Of a DNA stretch of 64,000 nucleotides, positions 34,480-43,859 are shown piece by piece. The DNA lies in the NCBI RefSeq assembly GCF_016082275.1, contig NZ_MOWM01000022.1, positions 1 to 64,000 on the forward strand. The letters run 5' to 3'. How positions within the stretch are numbered: position 1 is the stretch's first letter; each line of letters begins with the position of its first letter. Below the pieces are notes generated by a model. The model ran no database searches and was not told the origin of the DNA. It saw nothing but the letters and a program-made list of their open reading frames with translations. Source of the DNA: Variovorax sp. E3 (GTDB lineage: Bacteria > Pseudomonadota > Gammaproteobacteria > Burkholderiales > Burkholderiaceae_C). Both the position numbers and the translations under genes were made by a program.

Positions 34480-35967
34480 TCACCGTTGGAGGAAGGCGTT
34501 CGCGGGCGAAGCCTCAGCGGTGGAGATCATCACGCTCTTCGTTTCCAAGTACCCGTGAATGGCTTCGATGCCGCTCTCCCTGCCCAGACCAGAGTGCTTC
34601 ATGCCCCCGATGGGCACCATGAAGCTGTAGGCTCTGTAGGTATTGACCCAAACCATGCCTGCGCGCAGCGCCTTGGACATGCGCACCGCGCGCCCGATGT
34701 TTCCCGTCCAAACGCCCGCAGCCAGTCCGTAGATGACGTCGTTGCCAATCCGGATGGCATCCTCTTCGTCTTCGAAACCGATGATGGATAAGACGGGTCC
34801 GAAAACTTCTTCTTGGGCGATCCGCATCCCGTTGGTGACATCCGTGAAGATGGTCGGTTCAACGAACAGCCCCTTGCCCAGGTCGGGTCCCGATGCGGCG
34901 CCCCCTCCCAAAATGCAACGCGCACCGTCCGCCTTGGCCACGTCGATGTAGTGAAGCACCTTCTCGTATTGCGGACGAGTTGCGATGGGACCGATCTCTG
35001 TGTCCGGCTTCATCGGGTCACCCATCTTGAGCTTGCCCGCCATCGTGAGAAGGCGCTCCGTGAATTCTTCCCGAATGCTGTTCTGAACCAGCAGCCTGGA
35101 GCCGGCCGTGCACATTTGACCCGCGGCGCCGAAGATGCCCGCCACCGCGCCGACGCACGCTTGATCGAGGTCAGCGTCGCTGAACACGATGTTCGGCGAT
35201 TTGCCTCCCAGTTCCATCGACGCGCGCTTCATGCCGCGAGCCGCTGCCTCGTACACTTTCGCGCCGGTCGTGTCGGAGCCAGTGAAGGTCACTTTGCCGA
35301 TGTTGGGGTGTTCAACGAGGACGGTTCCGATCTCCTGCCCAAGCCCTGTCACGACGTTGATCACGCCGTCTGGCACGCCTGCGTCGCGTGTCATCGCTGC
35401 GAATTCAAGAGAACTGGCAGAGGCAAACTCCGATGGCTTCAACACCACCGAGCAGCCCGCGGCGAGCGCTGGAGCGCACTTGAGTGCAAAGAATGCGAGA
35501 GGGGAGTTCCAAGCGGTGAGCGCCGTCACAACGCCGACAGGCTCCAGGAGCGTCATGGCCAGCATGTCCGCCTTGTCCACCGGGATCACCGTCCCTTGGA
35601 TCTTGTCGGCAAGGCCAGCGTAGTAATACCAGTGCTCTGGAAGGTAGCGCAACTGACCTTGCATTTCCACAAGGATCTTGCCGTTGTCTCGAGACTCGAT
35701 CTCGGCAAGTCGTTGCGCGTTTTTAGGATCGGCCAGCACATCGCCAATTCGTCGAAGAACCTTCCCTCTCTCCGTGGCAGTCATCGTGCTCCAAGGACCC
35801 TTGTACATGGCATCGTGCGCAGCAGCGATGGCGAGCCGGGCGTCCTCTGCGTTGCCTCGCGCAACCCGAGCCCAAGCGATGTTGCTGTAGGGATCCACCG
35901 TGTCCAGCCATTGGCCGCCAGAGGGTGCCGCGAACTTTCCGTTGATCCAGTGGTTGTACGTGTGCAT
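34480..35967 (-). CDS. Aldehyde dehydrogenase (ALDH superfamily)
   Basis: A 495-residue enzyme. Catalytic C286 in AGQMCTAG, E252 in MELGGKSP, and TAWNSPLAFF for the oxyanion site; the usual C-terminal GGMKHSGLGRESG is intact. It lies between the Bug receptor (38-base gap) and the GMC enzyme and presumably oxidises the GMC product. It is clearly different from the ALDH at 28743 (IPWNGP vs TAWNSP), so the operon has two ALDHs that probably act on different aldehydes. Confidence 0.95.
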   Translation of the reverse strand: MHTYNHWINGKFAAPSGGQWLDTVDPYSNIAWARVARGNAEDARLAIAAAHDAMYKGPWSTMTATERGKVLRRIGDVLADPKNAQRLAEIESRDNGKILVEMQGQLRYLPEHWYYYAGLADKIQGTVIPVDKADMLAMTLLEPVGVVTALTAWNSPLAFFALKCAPALAAGCSVVLKPSEFASASSLEFAAMTRDAGVPDGVINVVTGLGQEIGTVLVEHPNIGKVTFTGSDTTGAKVYEAAARGMKRASMELGGKSPNIVFSDADLDQACVGAVAGIFGAAGQMCTAGSRLLVQNSIREEFTERLLTMAGKLKMGDPMKPDTEIGPIATRPQYEKVLHYIDVAKADGARCILGGGAASGPDLGKGLFVEPTIFTDVTNGMRIAQEEVFGPVLSIIGFEDEEDAIRIGNDVIYGLAAGVWTGNIGRAVRMSKALRAGMVWVNTYRAYSFMVPIGGMKHSGLGRESGIEAIHGYLETKSVMISTAEASPANAFLQR

Positions 35968-36005
35968 CGTCTACTCCTGTGCTTTGTCGTGGTGACGGGC
36001 TCAAG

Positions 36006-36977
36006 TCATTGAAGCTTGATGCCGAGCTCCTTGACGACGGGACCGATCACGGCCGATTCGCTGCGAATGAGCTTGGTCAAGTCCTCCGGGCTCGTCCACC
36101 GCGTCTCCATGCCGATGTCGGAGATCCGGCTGCGCACGTCCGGCATGCCCAGCACCTCTTTCAAGTCGGCCGCGATCCTGTCCCTCAAAGCCTCAGGCAG
36201 TCCTGCTGGAGCCATCACCGCATACCAGACGGGTATCTCGGTCTTGCTCAGCCCCTGTTCAACGAGCGTGGGCACCTTGCCTTCAAACGAATCCAGACGT
36301 TTCGGACTCGTCGTTGCCAGCCCGCGAAGCTTCCCCGACTTGATGTGGGGTGGGTAGACCGTTGGCCCGTCGAAACCCAATGTGATCTCGTTGGACAGCA
36401 AGGCTTTGGTGATGTCGACGCCGCTCTTGTAGGGAACGAGGCGTGCCTGGATACCCCAGTCGCGCATGAAGGTTTCGACGGCGGCCTGAGCGACGATGGA
36501 GGCATAGCCAACAGTCACCTCGTTCGGATGTGCTTTGGCGTACGCAACGAACTCTTGCATGTTCTTGGCTGGAAGCTGATTGGTTGCGGCCCAGATCATG
36601 GGGACCGAAGCCAACTGGCTGATCGGTGTGAAATCTCGAACTGGGTCGTAAGGAAGCTTCGAAGCGGCGAACGGATTCATCGTCAGCGTGGAGTTGACGG
36701 ATTGGTACAAGGTGTATCCGTCGGGTGCTGCGCGCGCGGCTTCGACCGCCGAGATGATCGTGTTGCCGCCGGGTCGGTTGTCTACGTTGACGGCTTGTCC
36801 CCACCGCTCCGACAACTTCTGCCCGATGAGCCTTGCCAAGCCGTCGGCGCTGCCACCGGGGGCAAATGAGACGATGAATCGCACTGGCCGCGTTGGCCAG
36901 GAAGCCTGCTCTGCGGTCGCAGGGCCCATGGCAGAAGCGAGAAGAAGCGCTGCCACCAATCCAGTCCGAAATGACAT
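36006..36977 (-). CDS. Bug-family tripartite tricarboxylate transporter receptor (TctC)
   Basis: A 323-residue periplasmic receptor with a clear signal peptide (TGLVAALLLASAMGPATA). Bug motifs: RPVRFIVSFAPGGSADGLAR, NVDNRPGGNTI, APDGYTLY, LPYDPVRDF. The start at 36977 is set by AGGAGACAAC upstream; the longer frame to 37292 runs into the broken SnoaL gene. It is the first intact gene of the 8-kb minus-strand operon. No TctAB is nearby. Confidence 0.93.
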   Translation of the reverse strand: MSFRTGLVAALLLASAMGPATAEQASWPTRPVRFIVSFAPGGSADGLARLIGQKLSERWGQAVNVDNRPGGNTIISAVEAARAAPDGYTLYQSVNSTLTMNPFAASKLPYDPVRDFTPISQLASVPMIWAATNQLPAKNMQEFVAYAKAHPNEVTVGYASIVAQAAVETFMRDWGIQARLVPYKSGVDITKALLSNEITLGFDGPTVYPPHIKSGKLRGLATTSPKRLDSFEGKVPTLVEQGLSKTEIPVWYAVMAPAGLPEALRDRIAADLKEVLGMPDVRSRISDIGMETRWTSPEDLTKLIRSESAVIGPVVKELGIKLQ

Positions 36978-37087
36978 GTTGTCTCCTGTTTTTTGGGTCA
37001 TGAAGCGTTCCTGCATCGGTGTTCGATGAACAGGTCCGAATCCGGGCGCTTCACTGCGGGTAGCGTATGACCCGGGGGGCCTCGCAA

Positions 37088-37338
37088 TCAATTGATCAAT
37101 CGCGAAGCTGCCGGTTCTTCGATTGATAACTGGGCAGCGAGTGATGAGCGCAGGCTTTGCTGTTGCGCGCTGCAACCGACTGCCCTTGCGCATTGACCAA
37201 AAACGCGAACACGTTGATCTCGGTCTTCGGCCCTGTCGCGAGTAAGTTGCTTGAAAACGAGGTTGCCTGCGAAATGGGTCGGAACCGTGCACGCGCTAGA
37301 GGCGAGGTTGTCGAACAATTTGATCTGGTCGATCGGGG
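37088..37338 (-). pseudogene. SnoaL-like protein, C-terminal remnant
   Basis: Two frames together read DQIKLFDNLASSACTVPTHF, then AGNLVFKQL and, shifted, TEINVFAFLVNAQGQSVAAR. This aligns with the intact SnoaL-like protein at 48345-48845 (ALFDNLVSGACRVSTHFAGN, HNVFAFLVN). The N-terminal half is gone, cut exactly where the IS3 remnant begins. It was probably the original first gene of the adjacent Bug-ALDH-GMC operon. Confidence 0.75.
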
Positions 37339-37344
37339 GTCCAG

Positions 37345-37903
37345 GAGTTGCATCCGCAGCTCCGCAAGCGTGTTGTCGGCCGGCCTCAAGCCCTGACGCC
37401 CGCGATGAAGCAGTCTGCGGTCATCGAGCTGTGCATGGGGGAAGGCAGCGCGCAGTTGGTGGCCGAGGAACTGGGCGTGTCTCGTCCATCGCTGTACACC
37501 TGGAAGATTCAGCTGCTCGGCCACAACGCACCTGCATCCATGAAGCGCAAGCAAGATCTTCCGCCAAGCCCTGAGCTGGCCGAGTGAGAACAACAGGCGG
37601 CGGCTCTGCGACAAGATATCCTGCGCCCGCGCCTGCGGCCCGAGCAAGACCTGTTGAAGAAGGCGAACGAACTCCTAAAAAAGACCTGGGCATCAGCCGG
37701 CAGCCCCTGACGAATCGGGAGAAGACGCAGCTGGTTGATGCCCTGAGATCGACCTACGGGCTGACCGAGCTGCTGCATGAAGCGGTCCTGCCCCGCAGCT
37801 CCTACTTCTACCATCGGGCGCGGCTCGATGTCGCGGACAAGTACGTCGACGTGCGTCGCGTCATGGCCGACATCTTCGAGTGCAACTGCCGTTGCTACGG
37901 CTA
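37345..37903 (+). mobile_element. IS3-family remnant (orfA and start of orfB)
   Basis: orfA reads LRKRVVGRPQALTPAMKQSA, then ELGVSRPSLYTWKIQLLG (HTH), to a stop at 37587. orfB follows in another frame (LVDALRSTYGLTELLHEAVL, SSYFYHRARLDVADKYVDVR) and breaks off at RCYG, where CYGYRR is expected, before any DDE residue. A6G at 37676-37682 resembles the slippery site of IS3 programmed frameshifting. Both ends are truncated and no terminal inverted repeats remain. Confidence 0.8.
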
Positions 37904-38544
37904 GCCACGCACGTGCGCCGGCTTGAAGCGCTGCGCCCCGCCGGCACGTGGAGCGAGCGGCCGAAGGTCTCCGGCGCGTCCCCGCCGATTTGGCCGATCC
38001 GGCCGCCAGTACGACGTGCAGCGCCTGGGCGGGGGCGTGGCGGTGGAGCTGAAATCGCATCTGCCTATCGAGCGGCAGGCTCGCGTGATCGGCGCCATTT
38101 GGCTCGACCAGCAGTTGATCGGTGGCGGCAAGGGGCTGGCCGACCTTGGCTTTTGGGGCTGAGGTGAAGGACACGCTGCGCCAGCGCGCCGACTTTTTGA
38201 CAGAACAAGGACTGGCCGAGCATCGCGGGCAGCGTGTCGTGCTCGCGCGCAACCTGCTGGCGAAGCTGCGTGGGCGCGAACTGGCACAGTCTGCGCAGCT
38301 GATCTCGACCGAAACCGGGCTGGAACATCGGTCGGAGGCCGATGGCCAGCGCGTGGCCGGCACCTATCGCCGCAGCGTGATGCTCGCCAGCGGGCGTTAC
38401 GCGATTCTCGATAGCGGCAAAGCATTCAGCCTAGTGCCATGGAAACCGGTTGTGGAGCAGCGGATTGCACAACACTTCGCCGCAACGCTACGTGGGGACG
38501 GGATTACGTGGGAGGTGGAACGAAAGCTGGGACTCTCAATGTAG
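37904..38544 (+). pseudogene. Second relaxase (DUF3363), C-terminal remnant
   Basis: From AHVRRLEALR at 37911, through RQYDVQRLGGGVAVELKSHL and GQRVAGTYRRSVMLASGRYA, to WEVERKLGLSM and the stop at 38544. It aligns with the last ~200 residues of the relaxase at 13277-15184, in the same orientation, but differs at many positions, so it comes from a different ICE lineage. Frame is lost near 37950-38000 and again near 38155 (an extra base in TTTTGGGGCTGAG). It begins exactly where the IS3 remnant ends. Confidence 0.85.
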
Positions 38545-38699
38545 CGGCGACCAACAGAACGAGGTTGGGCACATGCAACGAAATTTTGGTGGCGCCGATT
38601 GAGTGGCGTGTGGCGCAGTTTGCATGTTGCCGGCGGGCTGCGGTCCATATACTGAACCTTCTATTTTCAGTGTTGAAGAGCCCAGCCGGGAGTATCCCA

Positions 38700-39710
38700 A
38701 TGACACGCAATCAAACCTTTTCGCTGGATATCAGGTGGCAAGTCTTGCTTAAGGACTTCGGTGTCGAGCCCAACCATGTGCTGCGTAGGGCTGGCCTTCC
38801 TGAAGACCTGTTTTCGCGTGAGGGGCATAGGCTAACTACGGAGGAGTATTTTCGTTTTTGGCGGTCCTTGGAAGCGGACGCCGGCGATGTCATGTTTCCG
38901 TTGCGCATCATTGAGACCCTTTCGGTGGAATCTTTCGATCCGCCTCTGTTCGCAGCGCTATGCAGCACGAACCTGATGCAAGCGGTGCAGCGCTTGGCGA
39001 AATACAAGCAGCTTTTGGTGCCCATGAGTCTCGAAGTCGAGGTGGGCAATGGTGGGGAATTGACGGTTCTGCCTCGCTGGCTGACCGTACAGATGCAGGT
39101 GCCGTTTTCATTGCAAGTGGCCGAAATCGCGTTCTACGTGCGTCTCGCTCGGCTCGCTACTCGCGAGCCGGTCAAGGCGTTGCGCGTAGCACTTCCAGAA
39201 CTCCCTCCGAGCGCTTATTTGCAGCGCTACGAGAACTTCTTCGGCGCCCCGGTGCAACAGGGGACTACGCTGAGCATCACCTTTTCGGCGGCGGATGTGT
39301 TGCGCCCGTTCCTCACAGTCAACGCAGGCATGTGGCGCGTTTTCGAGCCCGACTTGCGCCGCAGGCTTAGCGAACTGGATGCGACCGCCACGACAGCCGA
39401 ACGCGTGCGTGCAGTTCTGCTGGAGCTGCTGCCGAGTAATGCGGCCACCATCGAAAAGGCCGCGGAACGCCTTGGCATGAGCAAGCGCACGCTGCAGCGC
39501 CGCCTGGACGATGAGGGAGAGAACTTCCGCGCCATGGTCAATGCCACCCGAGAAAACCTGGCACGCCACTACTTGACTAACACCAAGATGTCCGGTGGCG
39601 AGATCGCCTTCCTGTTGGGCTTCGAGGATCCCAATTCCTTTTATCGCGCATTCCAGGACTGGACTGGGCAGACGCCCGACAGTGCCCGCAACGCCATGCA
39701 TTTGAACTGA
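38700..39710 (+). CDS. AraC-family regulator (Arabinose_bd/OruR type)
   Basis: A 336-residue regulator. The N-terminal ligand domain (about 15-200: LLKDFGVEPNHVLRRAGLPE, YFRFWRSLEADAGD) is of the PF12625 type. The C-terminal AraC HTH is at about 240-330 (AAERLGMSKRTLQRRLDDEG, GEIAFLLGFEDPNSFYRAFQ). It is the first gene after the second relaxase remnant, 155 bases downstream, and reads into a set of lipid-related genes 11 bases later. It likely controls that set. Confidence 0.93.
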   Translation: MTRNQTFSLDIRWQVLLKDFGVEPNHVLRRAGLPEDLFSREGHRLTTEEYFRFWRSLEADAGDVMFPLRIIETLSVESFDPPLFAALCSTNLMQAVQRLAKYKQLLVPMSLEVEVGNGGELTVLPRWLTVQMQVPFSLQVAEIAFYVRLARLATREPVKALRVALPELPPSAYLQRYENFFGAPVQQGTTLSITFSAADVLRPFLTVNAGMWRVFEPDLRRRLSELDATATTAERVRAVLLELLPSNAATIEKAAERLGMSKRTLQRRLDDEGENFRAMVNATRENLARHYLTNTKMSGGEIAFLLGFEDPNSFYRAFQDWTGQTPDSARNAMHLN

Positions 39711-39721
39711 GAAAATCACCC

Positions 39722-40393
39722 ATGGCCACGCATGCTGAACAACGAACGGTGCTGCTCGCGGGTGCGACGGGCCTGGTCGGTGGCTTGATGCTCCAGGCGT
39801 TGCTCGCCGATCACACAATCTCGGCAGTACATGCCCTGAGCCGCCGTTCGCTGAATGTGCGTCACTCAAAGCTTGATGTCCGCATCGTGGATTTCAGCCA
39901 TTTACCCGAACTGCCTAAGGTCGACGAGGTGTACTTGGCCTTGGGCACCACGATAAAAGTAGCGGGCAGCAAAGAGGCCTTCCGCGCCGTTGACCTAGAG
40001 GCCAACCTGGCGGTGGCTCGGGCGGCTGTTCAGGCAGGGGCACGACGCATTGGTTTGGTCAGTGCGGCCGCAGCCAACGCCAGAGCCTCCATGTTCTACA
40101 ACCGTGTCAAGGGCGAGCTGGAGGATGCGCTTAAGGCGATGGATCTCTCGGCGCTGGTGATTGCCCAACCTTCTCTGCTGCTGGACTACCGGGACGGCTT
40201 GGGGCAACCGCCGCGCATCGGGGAGATCATTTCGATCCCGATCGCAAAGGTGCTCGCTCCTATTCTTCCCGGCGCCTACCGGCCGGTGCACGCGCGTGCT
40301 GTGGCGCTGTCTTTGGTCAAGACTGTTCCGACGGCGCAAGGCGTGGTAGTACTCGCATCGAACGTGCTTGCCAAGGTCGGCAGTGAGCATTGA
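39722..40393 (+). CDS. Rossmann-fold NAD(P)-binding protein (TIP30-like)
   Basis: A 223-residue atypical SDR-like protein. Dinucleotide motif LLAGATGLVGGLMLQAL is at about 10-26, DEVYLALGTTIKVAGSKEAF follows, and a late RPVHARAVALSL motif is typical of HTATIP2/TIP30-like NAD(P)-binding proteins. It has no signal peptide. The start is 11 bases after the AraC stop and the end is 16 bases before the patatin start, so it is part of an operon. Substrate unknown. Confidence 0.88.
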   Translation: MATHAEQRTVLLAGATGLVGGLMLQALLADHTISAVHALSRRSLNVRHSKLDVRIVDFSHLPELPKVDEVYLALGTTIKVAGSKEAFRAVDLEANLAVARAAVQAGARRIGLVSAAAANARASMFYNRVKGELEDALKAMDLSALVIAQPSLLLDYRDGLGQPPRIGEIISIPIAKVLAPILPGAYRPVHARAVALSLVKTVPTAQGVVVLASNVLAKVGSEH

Positions 40394-40409
40394 GCCGGCC
40401 AACTCGTTG

Positions 40410-41353
40410 ATGAAGTGGGTGCCGCGCCGCTTGCTCCCGCTGGTGCTGACGGTCGTGCTGCTTGCCGCTTGCGCGGGAACGCCTGAACGGGGCGAGGCCT
40501 TGAAAGGGGCATGGCTGGTGGCGGGGGGCTTGTCAACACAGCCAATGGCCCCAGTTTCCGAACGACAGGCGACGTCACCCCGGGTGCCATCGCGCTCGGC
40601 GGAGGCGGTTTGCGTGGTTATGCGCACATAGGAGTGTTGCAAGCACTGGAAGAAGCAGGCATTCGTCCTGACCTGGTGGTGGGAACCTCCATCGGGTCAA
40701 TCATCGGGGCAGCCTATGCCTCCGGCACCTCCCCAGACCAGCTCTGGCAGCTAGCCAATTCCATGCGTGTGACCTCGCTGGCCGATGTGACCCTGCATGG
40801 GCCGGGCTTCGTCAAGGGCGAAGCGTTGGCACGTTGGGTCAACACATTGGTCGGGTATCAGCCGATCGAACGCTTCCCAATGCAGTTCGCCGCCGTGGCC
40901 ACGGACATCGACCGCTCCTTACCCTACGTAATCACCCAAGGAGATGCCGGCGAGGCGCTGCGGGCGTCGGCGGCTATTCCGGGCGTATTTCTACCCGTGC
41001 AATCCGGCGGCCATGAACTTGTCGATGGTGGCGTCGCCTCACTGGTACCTGTGCGCGCAGCCCGTGCTTTGGGCGCTGACGTGGTCATCGCCGTGGACAT
41101 CTACTGTAATGGTCCGCGATACCCATCGAAATCCGCCATGTCGATGTGGCTGAGGGTGTCCCAGACGCAGAGTTGCCTGCTTTCGGGCCCGGAAACGGCA
41201 TCAGCCGATGTTCTCATCGCGCCGGCCATCGCATCGGCCGGACTTGATGACGCGGCTGGCCGGGAAGCCGCCAGGAAGCAGGGCTATGAGGCAGCGGTCG
41301 CTGCCTTGCCAACATTGTCAGCTGCCTTGCGACACTATGGCGTTGGCCCCTGA
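40410..41353 (+). pseudogene. Patatin-like phospholipase, lipoprotein leader out of frame
   Basis: The native start seems to be ATG 40410 with a lipoprotein signal (LLPLVLTVVLLAACAGTPER, lipobox LAAC). The enzyme part is in another frame and can start at ATG 40511. That frame has the oxyanion GGGGLRG (30-36), the nucleophile S60 in GTSIGS and D172 in VDGGVASLVP, so the Ser-Asp dyad is complete. One missing base near 40508 explains the break. If the break is real, a cytosolic 280-residue enzyme could still be made. It would hydrolyse phospholipids or other acyl esters. Confidence 0.82.
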
Positions 41354-41500
41354 ACGCGCAGTAGGCTATCGGCAGGCGCGTCGACGAGTCCTTTCCATCA
41401 GGGGCTGACACGGATTGCTGTCAAAGTGGCGCGATTGGCAGGTAGGCGGCGGGAAGTTCGGCTCTATGGTCGTGGTGTCACCACCACATCGAAGTTCCCT

Positions 41501-42115
41501 ATGAACATCAAGCATGCCGGATTCTCTGCCGCCGCCCTGACGGCCCTGTTCCTGGCCCAGCCATCTTTCGCGCAGGACGGTTGGTCGCTCGCCAAGGATT
41601 CCGAGGGCATCAAGGTCTACGTGCGCGCCGTCCCGGACTCGCCCCTAAGGGAATTCAGGGGCGAGGTCCAACTCGAAGCGACTCCCGACAGCGTCGTGCG
41701 GGTCCTGCGCGACGCGGATGCATTCCGCAAGTGGATGCCAGACGTCGCCGTCTCGGAACTGCTCAAGGCCACCGACAGCGAACAGTTCCACTACTTAGAC
41801 TACAAGGCGCCTTGGCCCGTATCGAACCGCGACGGCGTCTACCACTTCACCTATTCACGGGACAGTGATAGCGCGGTCACCGCACGGGTGGAAGCCGTCC
41901 CCGATTACATACCGCTGCGCGAAGGCAAGGTGCGGATTCCAAAAGCCGAAGGGCAGTGGAAGCTGGTGCCCAACGCTGGTGGTGTGAACGTTACCTATCA
42001 GATGCATGCCTCCCCGGGCGGCTCGATCCCCAGCTGGTTGGCCAATCAGATGGTGGTAGATGCGCCCTATGGAGCGCTCAAGGCCTTGCGAAGCTATTTG
42101 CAAAATACCCGCTGA
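41501..42115 (+). CDS. Exported START-domain lipid-binding protein
   Basis: A 204-residue protein with signal peptide (KHAGFSAAALTALFLAQPSF, cleavage FAQ-DG) and a START-like helix-grip fold: WSLAKDSEGIKVYVRAVPDS, REFRGEVQLEATPDSVVRVL, DAFRKWMPDVAVSELL, YKAPWPVSNRDGVYHFTYSR. It likely binds a lipid or hydrophobic ligand in the periplasm. It follows the patatin gene by about 150 bases on the same strand, which fits a lipid-handling set. The ATG at 41501 was chosen because it starts the signal peptide. Confidence 0.87.
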   Translation: MNIKHAGFSAAALTALFLAQPSFAQDGWSLAKDSEGIKVYVRAVPDSPLREFRGEVQLEATPDSVVRVLRDADAFRKWMPDVAVSELLKATDSEQFHYLDYKAPWPVSNRDGVYHFTYSRDSDSAVTARVEAVPDYIPLREGKVRIPKAEGQWKLVPNAGGVNVTYQMHASPGGSIPSWLANQMVVDAPYGALKALRSYLQNTR

Positions 42116-42267
42116 CGTTAGCAACTAAGTTTGGCGTGGTTTGCTTAGAGACTGGCGCGAATCGCTAGGGAGCTGGCGCCGCCCGCTGCGTACAGTGGGT
42201 AGCACAGAAGGCGAACCAAACCCCAAGGCGCCATGCGCATCAAATTTTCGAACCAAGGATTTTAGAA

Positions 42268-43107
42268 ATGAATACGAAAGTCGCTCTCGTCACAGGCGCA
42301 TCGTCCGGCATCGGCGAAGCCACCGCCCTCAAGTTGAAGGCCCTCGGCTACACGGTTTACGCCGCAGCGCGCCGCGTAGACCGGATGCGAGACCTGGCGG
42401 ACGCTGGCATCAAAATCTTGGCTATGGACGTGACGGATGACGCTTCGATGCAGGCGGGCGTCCAGGAAATCATCGACAAGTCGGGCCGTATCGACGTCCT
42501 GATCAACAACGCCGGTTATGGCTCCTACGGTGCCGTAGAGGACGTACCCCTCGATGAGGCCCGCGCACAGTTCGACGTCAACGTGTTCGGTGCCGTGCGC
42601 CTTGTTCAGTTGGCCTTGCCGCACATGCGCAAGCGGCGCTCGGGAACCATCGTCAACATCACCTCGATGGGCGGCAAGATCCACACGCCGCTGGGCGCCT
42701 GGTACCACGGCACCAAGTTTGCGCTCGAGGGGATCAGCGACTGCCTGCGCGTGGAGGTGCAGCCTTTCGGCATCGACGTGGTGGTCATTGAACCAGGCGG
42801 CATCAAGACAGAGTGGGCCGGAATTGCTGCGGACAAGCTGCGCGAGACTTCTAGCAAGGGCGCTTATGCCGGACAGGCCAATGCCTTGCTCAAGACGATG
42901 GTGAGCGAAGCCAACCTCAAGCGCATGTCACCGCCTGATTTGATCGCGGATACGATCGGCAAGGCAGTCAGCGCCGGCCGTCCAAAGACGCGCTATGCCG
43001 TCGGCTTCGGTGCCAAACCCATGATCTTTCTGCGCCGCCTACTCTCTGACCGGGCCTTCGACAGTTTCATTCGTATGGCTACGGGGATTCCGCGTAAAGG
43101 CGTTTAA
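42268..43107 (+). CDS. SDR-family oxidoreductase
   Basis: A 279-residue short-chain dehydrogenase with TGASSGIG at about 9-16, INNAGYG, NITSMGGK and active-site Y...K in WYHGTKFALEGIS. The C-terminal extension (KMIFLRRLLSDRAFDSFIRM) is common in SDRs acting on retinoid/steroid-like or fatty substrates. It has a good in-frame start at 42268. A broken SDR of the same general type follows at 43235. Confidence 0.93.
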   Translation: MNTKVALVTGASSGIGEATALKLKALGYTVYAAARRVDRMRDLADAGIKILAMDVTDDASMQAGVQEIIDKSGRIDVLINNAGYGSYGAVEDVPLDEARAQFDVNVFGAVRLVQLALPHMRKRRSGTIVNITSMGGKIHTPLGAWYHGTKFALEGISDCLRVEVQPFGIDVVVIEPGGIKTEWAGIAADKLRETSSKGAYAGQANALLKTMVSEANLKRMSPPDLIADTIGKAVSAGRPKTRYAVGFGAKPMIFLRRLLSDRAFDSFIRMATGIPRKGV

Positions 43108-43234
43108 GACGGTCTCTTGATGAGCAGTTCTCGGGCATTGGGAACCGGCTGCCGTTGGAAACCGGAGGCTCGCCTGCCCCCACGCAGGTTCCGGTCATCA
43201 CATCTTTAGCGACTGAGGAAGAGAAACGCCTGCA

Positions 43235-43690
43235 AAAGTCTGGTTCATCGCAGGCGCTGCCCGCGGATTTGGACGTGTCTGGGCCAAGGCCGCCCTGGTG
43301 CGCGGCGACAAGGTCGCGGCTACCACACGCGACGTGGCATCGCTAGATGGTCTCGTCGAGCACTACAGTGAGCACATTCTGCCGCTTACGCTGGATGTCA
43401 CCAGCGAACAGCAGGTCCTAGATGCAGTGGCGCTTGCCCACCGGCATTTCGGGCGCCTCGATGTCGTGTTGAACAACGCAGGCTATGCACTGGTCGGCGC
43501 CACCGAAGCAGCGAAGCTGGGAGAGGTGAAGGCGGAAGTCCGAGACCAACTTCTTCGGTGCGCTGCGCGTCATCCAGGCGGTGCTGCGGATCCTGCCCCA
43601 GCAGAACGCGGGGCACATCCTTGGAGTCTCAAGCGTGGTCGGCATCGTGGTCGGGCCCATCCTGCATATCCTCTGGTATTGGGAAAGTGG
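43235..43690 (+). pseudogene. SDR-family oxidoreductase, broken
   Basis: Reads KVWFIAGAARGFGRVWAKAA, then LDVVLNNAGYALVGATEAAK and, after a frame change near 43535, ETNFFGALRVIQAVLRILPQ and GHILGVSSVVGIVVGP. No start codon precedes the first strand, and the active-site YxxxK and everything after it are missing. It is truncated before the thioesterase gene. Confidence 0.8.
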
Positions 43691-43859
43691 CGGTTGGTGT
43701 CCACCTCTCCGCTAGAGATGTTCATGTGTTTCGAATACTGAAACGGGAACAGTCTGCATTGTGTCCCTTGCTGGCAGAATCCAGCTGATGAGAGGTGGGT
43801 GCGCTCAGGCGGCGGCGTCGCAAAATCAATCGCCCTTCAAACTCCTCATCCCGATTCAG

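Noticed and set aside
34813..36012. 399-codon plus-strand frame
   Set aside because: Antisense to the ALDH at 34480-35967; no motif.
13277..38544. 23-kb composite transposon or excisable circle bounded by direct relaxase repeats
   Set aside because: The two relaxase tails differ too much for a recent duplication, and no terminal repeats or transposase at both ends support it.
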